36,612 bases of DNA. Origin: Oscillospiraceae bacterium (GTDB taxonomy: Bacteria; Bacillota; Clostridia; Oscillospirales; Oscillospiraceae). The translations under genes were made by a program, and so were the position numbers. Where the stretch lies: assembly GCA_031260605.1 (NCBI GenBank), contig JAISLF010000075.1, positions 1 through 36,612 on the forward strand, written 5' to 3'. Positions 33,667-36,612 of the stretch are shown here, in pieces. Under the pieces are notes generated by a model. It saw only the letters and a list, made by a program, of their open reading frames with translations, was not told the DNA's origin and made no database searches. Numbering within the stretch: position 1 is the stretch's first letter; each line of letters starts with the position of its first letter.

Positions 33667-34332
33667 ATGAAAAAGCAAATAACCCAAGTAAGCATAGAGG
33701 ATTTAGAGCAGAACCCAACGATTTGTCCTGACATTGAGGATGTGTTTGCGTTACTTCCTTCTCCCTTGCAGGCGCACTGCCTGCGGGTTGGGAAAAGTAT
33801 GCCCTTGATAGTGAAATATGCGCCGTATCTTGTAGATACATACCGATTCAAGGATATGGATGAGCTCCAGTGCGCCGCTTATTCCGGCGGAATTCACCAT
33901 GACATCGGAAAGGCAATCACTTCTGCACAATTTTCATCGAGCGTTTTTGAAAGAGTAAGCCATCCGATTTTAGGACGAGCGTATTTCGATCTGAACATAG
34001 CAAACTTTGATTACGATGAAGCAAAAAATATGATTTTACGCGACATAATAAGCTATCATCACGAAAGACAAGACGGCAAAGGGATCCCATATGGAAAATG
34101 CGGCACGGAGATTCCGCTTGCATCTGCAATTTGTTCAATTGCAGATATGCTGGATCACCTGCTGCTTGCGCCGGGAAGAGGCAGGAAAAGACTTGATTTT
34201 GACCGGGCACTGATATATATTCAATCGCAGCTGGGTGTGATGTTTAGCGGAACTGCTGTCAGTGTCTTCTCTGAGGCAAAGGATGAACTGCTGGCGAATT
34301 ATGAAACCTATACCCGCGAAAAAGCAGTCTGA
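33667..34332 (+). CDS. HD-GYP-like phosphohydrolase
   Basis: A protein of 221 residues, GGGGGTGA upstream. HHDIGK and HHERQDGKGIPYG, then SIADMLDHLL, are the metal-binding motifs of the HD-GYP family (GIP replaces GYP), which degrade cyclic di-GMP. The protein has a short N-terminal region and no sensor, membrane segment or receiver domain. It starts 30 bases after the sortase stop codon and is last in the operon before a terminator. A cyclic di-GMP phosphodiesterase next to a fibre operon would fit biofilm control, but the substrate is inferred from motifs only. Confidence 0.8.
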   Translation: MKKQITQVSIEDLEQNPTICPDIEDVFALLPSPLQAHCLRVGKSMPLIVKYAPYLVDTYRFKDMDELQCAAYSGGIHHDIGKAITSAQFSSSVFERVSHPILGRAYFDLNIANFDYDEAKNMILRDIISYHHERQDGKGIPYGKCGTEIPLASAICSIADMLDHLLLAPGRGRKRLDFDRALIYIQSQLGVMFSGTAVSVFSEAKDELLANYETYTREKAV

Positions 34333-34349
34333 AACGGGCTGTAATGCCG

Positions 34350-34400
34350 AACAAACCCCGATTATAGTGGAAGTGGATTCCGATATAGTCGGGTTTTGTT
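34350..34400 (+). terminator. Terminator of the fibre operon
   Basis: AACAAACCCCGATTATAG...ATAGTCGGGTTTTGTT forms a long stem with few mismatches; the T content is in the 3' arm. It lies 17 bases past the HD-GYP stop codon. Confidence 0.7.
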
Positions 34401-34446
34401 ATATGCGCTCGCACCGAGGCGACGCGATATTTCGGAATTTCAAGGC

Positions 34447-34475
34447 TTGTGTTTGCAGGCGGAATGTTGTATAAT
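34447..34475 (+). promoter_or_regulatory. Promoter of the PucR-type regulator
   Basis: TTGTGT, 17 bases, then TATAAT, about 45 bases before the GTG at 34522. Confidence 0.65.
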
Positions 34476-34521
34476 CAGCGTATACAAATAGAAATTGCCT
34501 GTAAAAGGGGAGCCGGCTGCG

Positions 34522-35982
34522 GTGGACATTACAATTGGAATCATCATAGAACTTCTTGCGCGTGACGGAATTGACACCCGGCAGCATGCGGCGGAGGGCG
34601 CGGTTGTCCGCAGCTTTGCGCGGCTGACGGAGAATCCCAAGCCGCCGGACTCCGGTACGCTCTACCTCTGCGACGAAGCTTCAGACGCCGAGTGTATGTG
34701 GCTTTGCGCCGCCGGGTGCGGCGCCGAGGAGCTGCTTTCTCACGTTCAGGCGATATTTTTACTGATGCACGAGTGGTACGAGACTATGCAGGACGCGCTC
34801 CTGTCGCAGCAGGGAATACAGGAGATACTTACGCTGTCTGAGCCGGTGATCGGAAACTTCATCTCCGTGTCAGATTCCGCGCTGGCGCTGCTGGCATATA
34901 CAAAAAACATCAGCACAGACGACCCCGTGTCGCTGTATTTGATTGAAAACGGCCACCACTCCAACGAGACCTACCGCAAGTTCGTCGAGCAGAAGAGATT
35001 TAAGGCGTGGACCTCCGGTAACGGACTTATCGTCAACGATAACCGAACCATTGCAAAGCACACCGTCGTGAGCCGGGTGTTCACGTTTAACCGCGCGTAT
35101 TTTACGCACGTCGTAATGAGCTGCAACAATCATGAAATCTCCGCCGGACTGCTCGACCTGTTTACGATTATGTCGAAAATAATCGACCGCTATGTCAAAC
35201 ACGAGTGGGACGCCGTGAGCTTTTACAGTCAGGGCTATAACTCGCTTGTGTCGGAGCTTGTCGGCGGCAAAATCGGCGACTACGTCGATGTTGTTGAGCG
35301 CGCACATATCGCCGGACTGAAGCAGGGCGAAGAATACGTCGTGCTGCTGATCAGCGAGGGCAGCACCAATGCCGCGTTCCCCGGACGGCTCGCCCGAGAC
35401 ATTTCGGAGCAGTTTTTTCCCATCAGGCCGTTTTATTACGGCACCCGGCTGCTGTTATTTCTGCAGTGCAAAGACGTGAGAGCGTATCTGGAGGAACGGG
35501 GCAACGGGAAGCTGCTCACCGAATTCTTCGACTCGCACGGACTGCACTGCGGAATAAGCGATGTGTTCACAGATTTGCTGAATATGTCGGCGGCGTACAA
35601 GCAGGCGAAGCTTGCGCTGACAGCAAACGTAAAGAAGACGACCGTCGTTTTTTTCGAGGATGTGTTCGTAAAATACGCGTTTAACAACGACCCCGAGATG
35701 TTGCGCCTGTTCCGCAACGGCAGGTACGGCAATATGCTCCGCGCGCTCCGCGAATCCGACCACGAGAAGCATAAGAACGATTTTGACGTGCTGAAGACCT
35801 ACCTTTTTAACGAACGCCGCCCGGCCGAGAGCGCGGAGAAGCTGTTTATGCACAGAAATAACGTGGTTTACCGCGTGTCTAAAATTGAAGAGCTGCTCGG
35901 TATTAGCCTTGAAGACCCGCAGACGAAGCTCAACCTGTTTTTGACTTTTTTGCTTGAAGACGCATTTCATATATTTGATTGA
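34522..35982 (+). CDS. PucR/CdaR-family transcriptional regulator
   Basis: A protein of 486 residues. I chose the GTG at 34522, nine bases after AGGGGAG; the track's TTG at 34495 lacks a site. The C-terminal 60 residues hold the PucR HTH: YLFNERRPAESAEKLFMHRN then NVVYRVSKIEELLGISLEDP. A GGDEF-like central region (about 280-410), including DVVERAHIAGLKQGEEYVVL, is typical of the CdaR/PucR family. The N-terminal half may sense a ligand but is unassigned. Relatives activate catabolic or transport genes in response to metabolites. The next gene, in the same direction, is a substrate-binding lipoprotein, a plausible target. Confidence 0.85.
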   Translation: MDITIGIIIELLARDGIDTRQHAAEGAVVRSFARLTENPKPPDSGTLYLCDEASDAECMWLCAAGCGAEELLSHVQAIFLLMHEWYETMQDALLSQQGIQEILTLSEPVIGNFISVSDSALALLAYTKNISTDDPVSLYLIENGHHSNETYRKFVEQKRFKAWTSGNGLIVNDNRTIAKHTVVSRVFTFNRAYFTHVVMSCNNHEISAGLLDLFTIMSKIIDRYVKHEWDAVSFYSQGYNSLVSELVGGKIGDYVDVVERAHIAGLKQGEEYVVLLISEGSTNAAFPGRLARDISEQFFPIRPFYYGTRLLLFLQCKDVRAYLEERGNGKLLTEFFDSHGLHCGISDVFTDLLNMSAAYKQAKLALTANVKKTTVVFFEDVFVKYAFNNDPEMLRLFRNGRYGNMLRALRESDHEKHKNDFDVLKTYLFNERRPAESAEKLFMHRNNVVYRVSKIEELLGISLEDPQTKLNLFLTFLLEDAFHIFD

Positions 35983-36047
35983 ATCGCCCTGCTTATAGTA
36001 TTGTAAAAATTCAATAAACCTACCCGGCATTTTTTCTAATTTTCACA

Positions 36048-36076
36048 TTGACTTTCAATTCTCTTCGTGGTAATTA
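36048..36076 (+). promoter_or_regulatory. Promoter of the substrate-binding protein gene
   Basis: TTGACT, 17 bases, then TAATTA, about 60 bases before the start codon. Confidence 0.6.
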
Positions 36077-36136
36077 TTAAGTATACACATATGAACCGCA
36101 AAGTTCATAAATTTAATAGTATATAGGAGGATTGAA

Positions 36137-36612
36137 ATGAAAAAGATAGTAGGATTACTACTCGCACTGTTGATGGTGTTTTCGCTCGTCGCATGTGGAA
36201 AAACCACGGTGCCTGACGAACCCGTAAGCACTCCCGAGGCGTCCGACGTGACGACGCCCGCGCCTACGCCCACACCTGCTGAGGATGCCGACGTTTCGGC
36301 GACGGAGAACGCAATCGGCTACTTCTCGAGCGGAGTAGACCCCGCGTCCCGCGATAAGTACCAGATCGTGTGGGCATACATGCGTCCGATGGCTCTGTTC
36401 CAGAACATCGAGTCCGCGCTTATTGAGCTTGAGACAAAGCTCAACTTCAAAACAACGTCGTACTGCGCAAACAGCGACATTGACGCGATGATTCAGAACA
36501 TCGAAATCTACGCGGATCAGGGTGTTGACGGATTCCTCATCGTTATCGATCCGACAGCGTCGGCGCGTATCAAGGAAGTGCTCGACGGCACCGGCATTCC
36601 GTATGTCGCAAT
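36137..36612 (+). CDS. ABC transporter substrate-binding lipoprotein (sugar type), partial
   Basis: The 3' end is cut by the window; 158 codons are visible. AGGAGG precedes the ATG. MKKIVGLLLALLMVFSLVAC is a lipoprotein signal with lipobox LVAC, followed by a Thr/Pro/Glu-rich linker. YQIVWAYMRPMALFQNIESA and IDAMIQNIEIYADQGVDGFL, then IVIDP, fit the Peripl_BP_4/RbsB-type fold that binds sugars or autoinducer-2-like ligands outside the membrane. The transporter's ATPase and permease genes would be expected just beyond the window. Confidence 0.85.
   Translation, partial: MKKIVGLLLALLMVFSLVACGKTTVPDEPVSTPEASDVTTPAPTPTPAEDADVSATENAIGYFSSGVDPASRDKYQIVWAYMRPMALFQNIESALIELETKLNFKTTSYCANSDIDAMIQNIEIYADQGVDGFLIVIDPTASARIKEVLDGTGIPYVA

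Noticed and set aside
1-36612. CRISPR array
   Set aside because: No series of short direct repeats with regular unique spacers is visible; repeated blocks are long, few and dispersed.

Overview
The window looks like a chromosomal segment from a low-to-mid GC Gram-positive anaerobe of the Clostridia/Oscillospirales type, probably host-associated or a metagenome-assembled genome. The reasons are consensus TTGACA-17-TATAAT promoters, AGGAGG ribosome-binding sites, CCA-encoded tRNAs, SLH-domain surface proteins, a class B sortase, SipW-type secretion and clostridial toxin and mobile-element families. This assignment is inference; there is no rRNA to confirm it.

Layout. (1) 1-4370: a radical-SAM / DUF5714-like gene pair (1098-2968) lies between long inverted GC-rich repeats. 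These repeats belong to a non-coding element of about 0.9 kb that is itself bounded by inverted arms; two copies are present. (2) 4526-5770: a small membrane-anchored orphan gene, then five tRNAs (Pro, Lys, Met, Glu, Ala) in at least two transcription units. (3) 5771-15453: an island-like segment bounded by an 88-bp near-identical direct repeat of the 3' part of tRNA-Ala plus its terminator. It carries two divergent SLH surface-protein genes, both frameshifted, whose 5' leaders share a conserved riboswitch-like RNA. It also carries a relaxase remnant, an HTH/nucleotidyltransferase toxin-antitoxin-like pair with a palindromic operator, and an antirepressor remnant. (4) 15792-23281: a competition/defence region with a YobI-type membrane P-loop NTPase, an exported anchored protein and an LHH-nuclease lipoprotein toxin (each interrupted by an in-frame TAG), a SUKH immunity protein, a truncated Fic gene, and a truncated toxin tail/immunity pair. 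(5) 23278-25873: a lipoprotein and an ECF sigma / anti-sigma pair, all on the minus strand. (6) 26400-34332: a MerR/GyrI-like regulator, then a promoter with the 19-bp spacer typical of MerR targets, then a cell-surface fibre operon: SipW-type signal peptidase, TasA/BsaA-like fibre subunit, PPKTG-anchored protein, a SipW-type secreted seven-repeat RCC1-like beta-propeller, class B sortase, and an HD-GYP-like phosphohydrolase. (7) 34522-36612: a PucR/CdaR-type regulator and the start of a sugar-ABC-type substrate-binding lipoprotein.

The most interesting items are the SipW/TasA/propeller/sortase/HD-GYP operon behind a putative MerR promoter, the paired leader RNAs of the SLH genes, and the radical-SAM cassette embedded in giant inverted repeats. 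The window has an unusual number of interrupted genes between about 6 and 23 kb. That is either real decay in an accessory region or assembly error, and read-level checking would decide it. All functional calls come from reading the sequence and from family knowledge; no database search was run.
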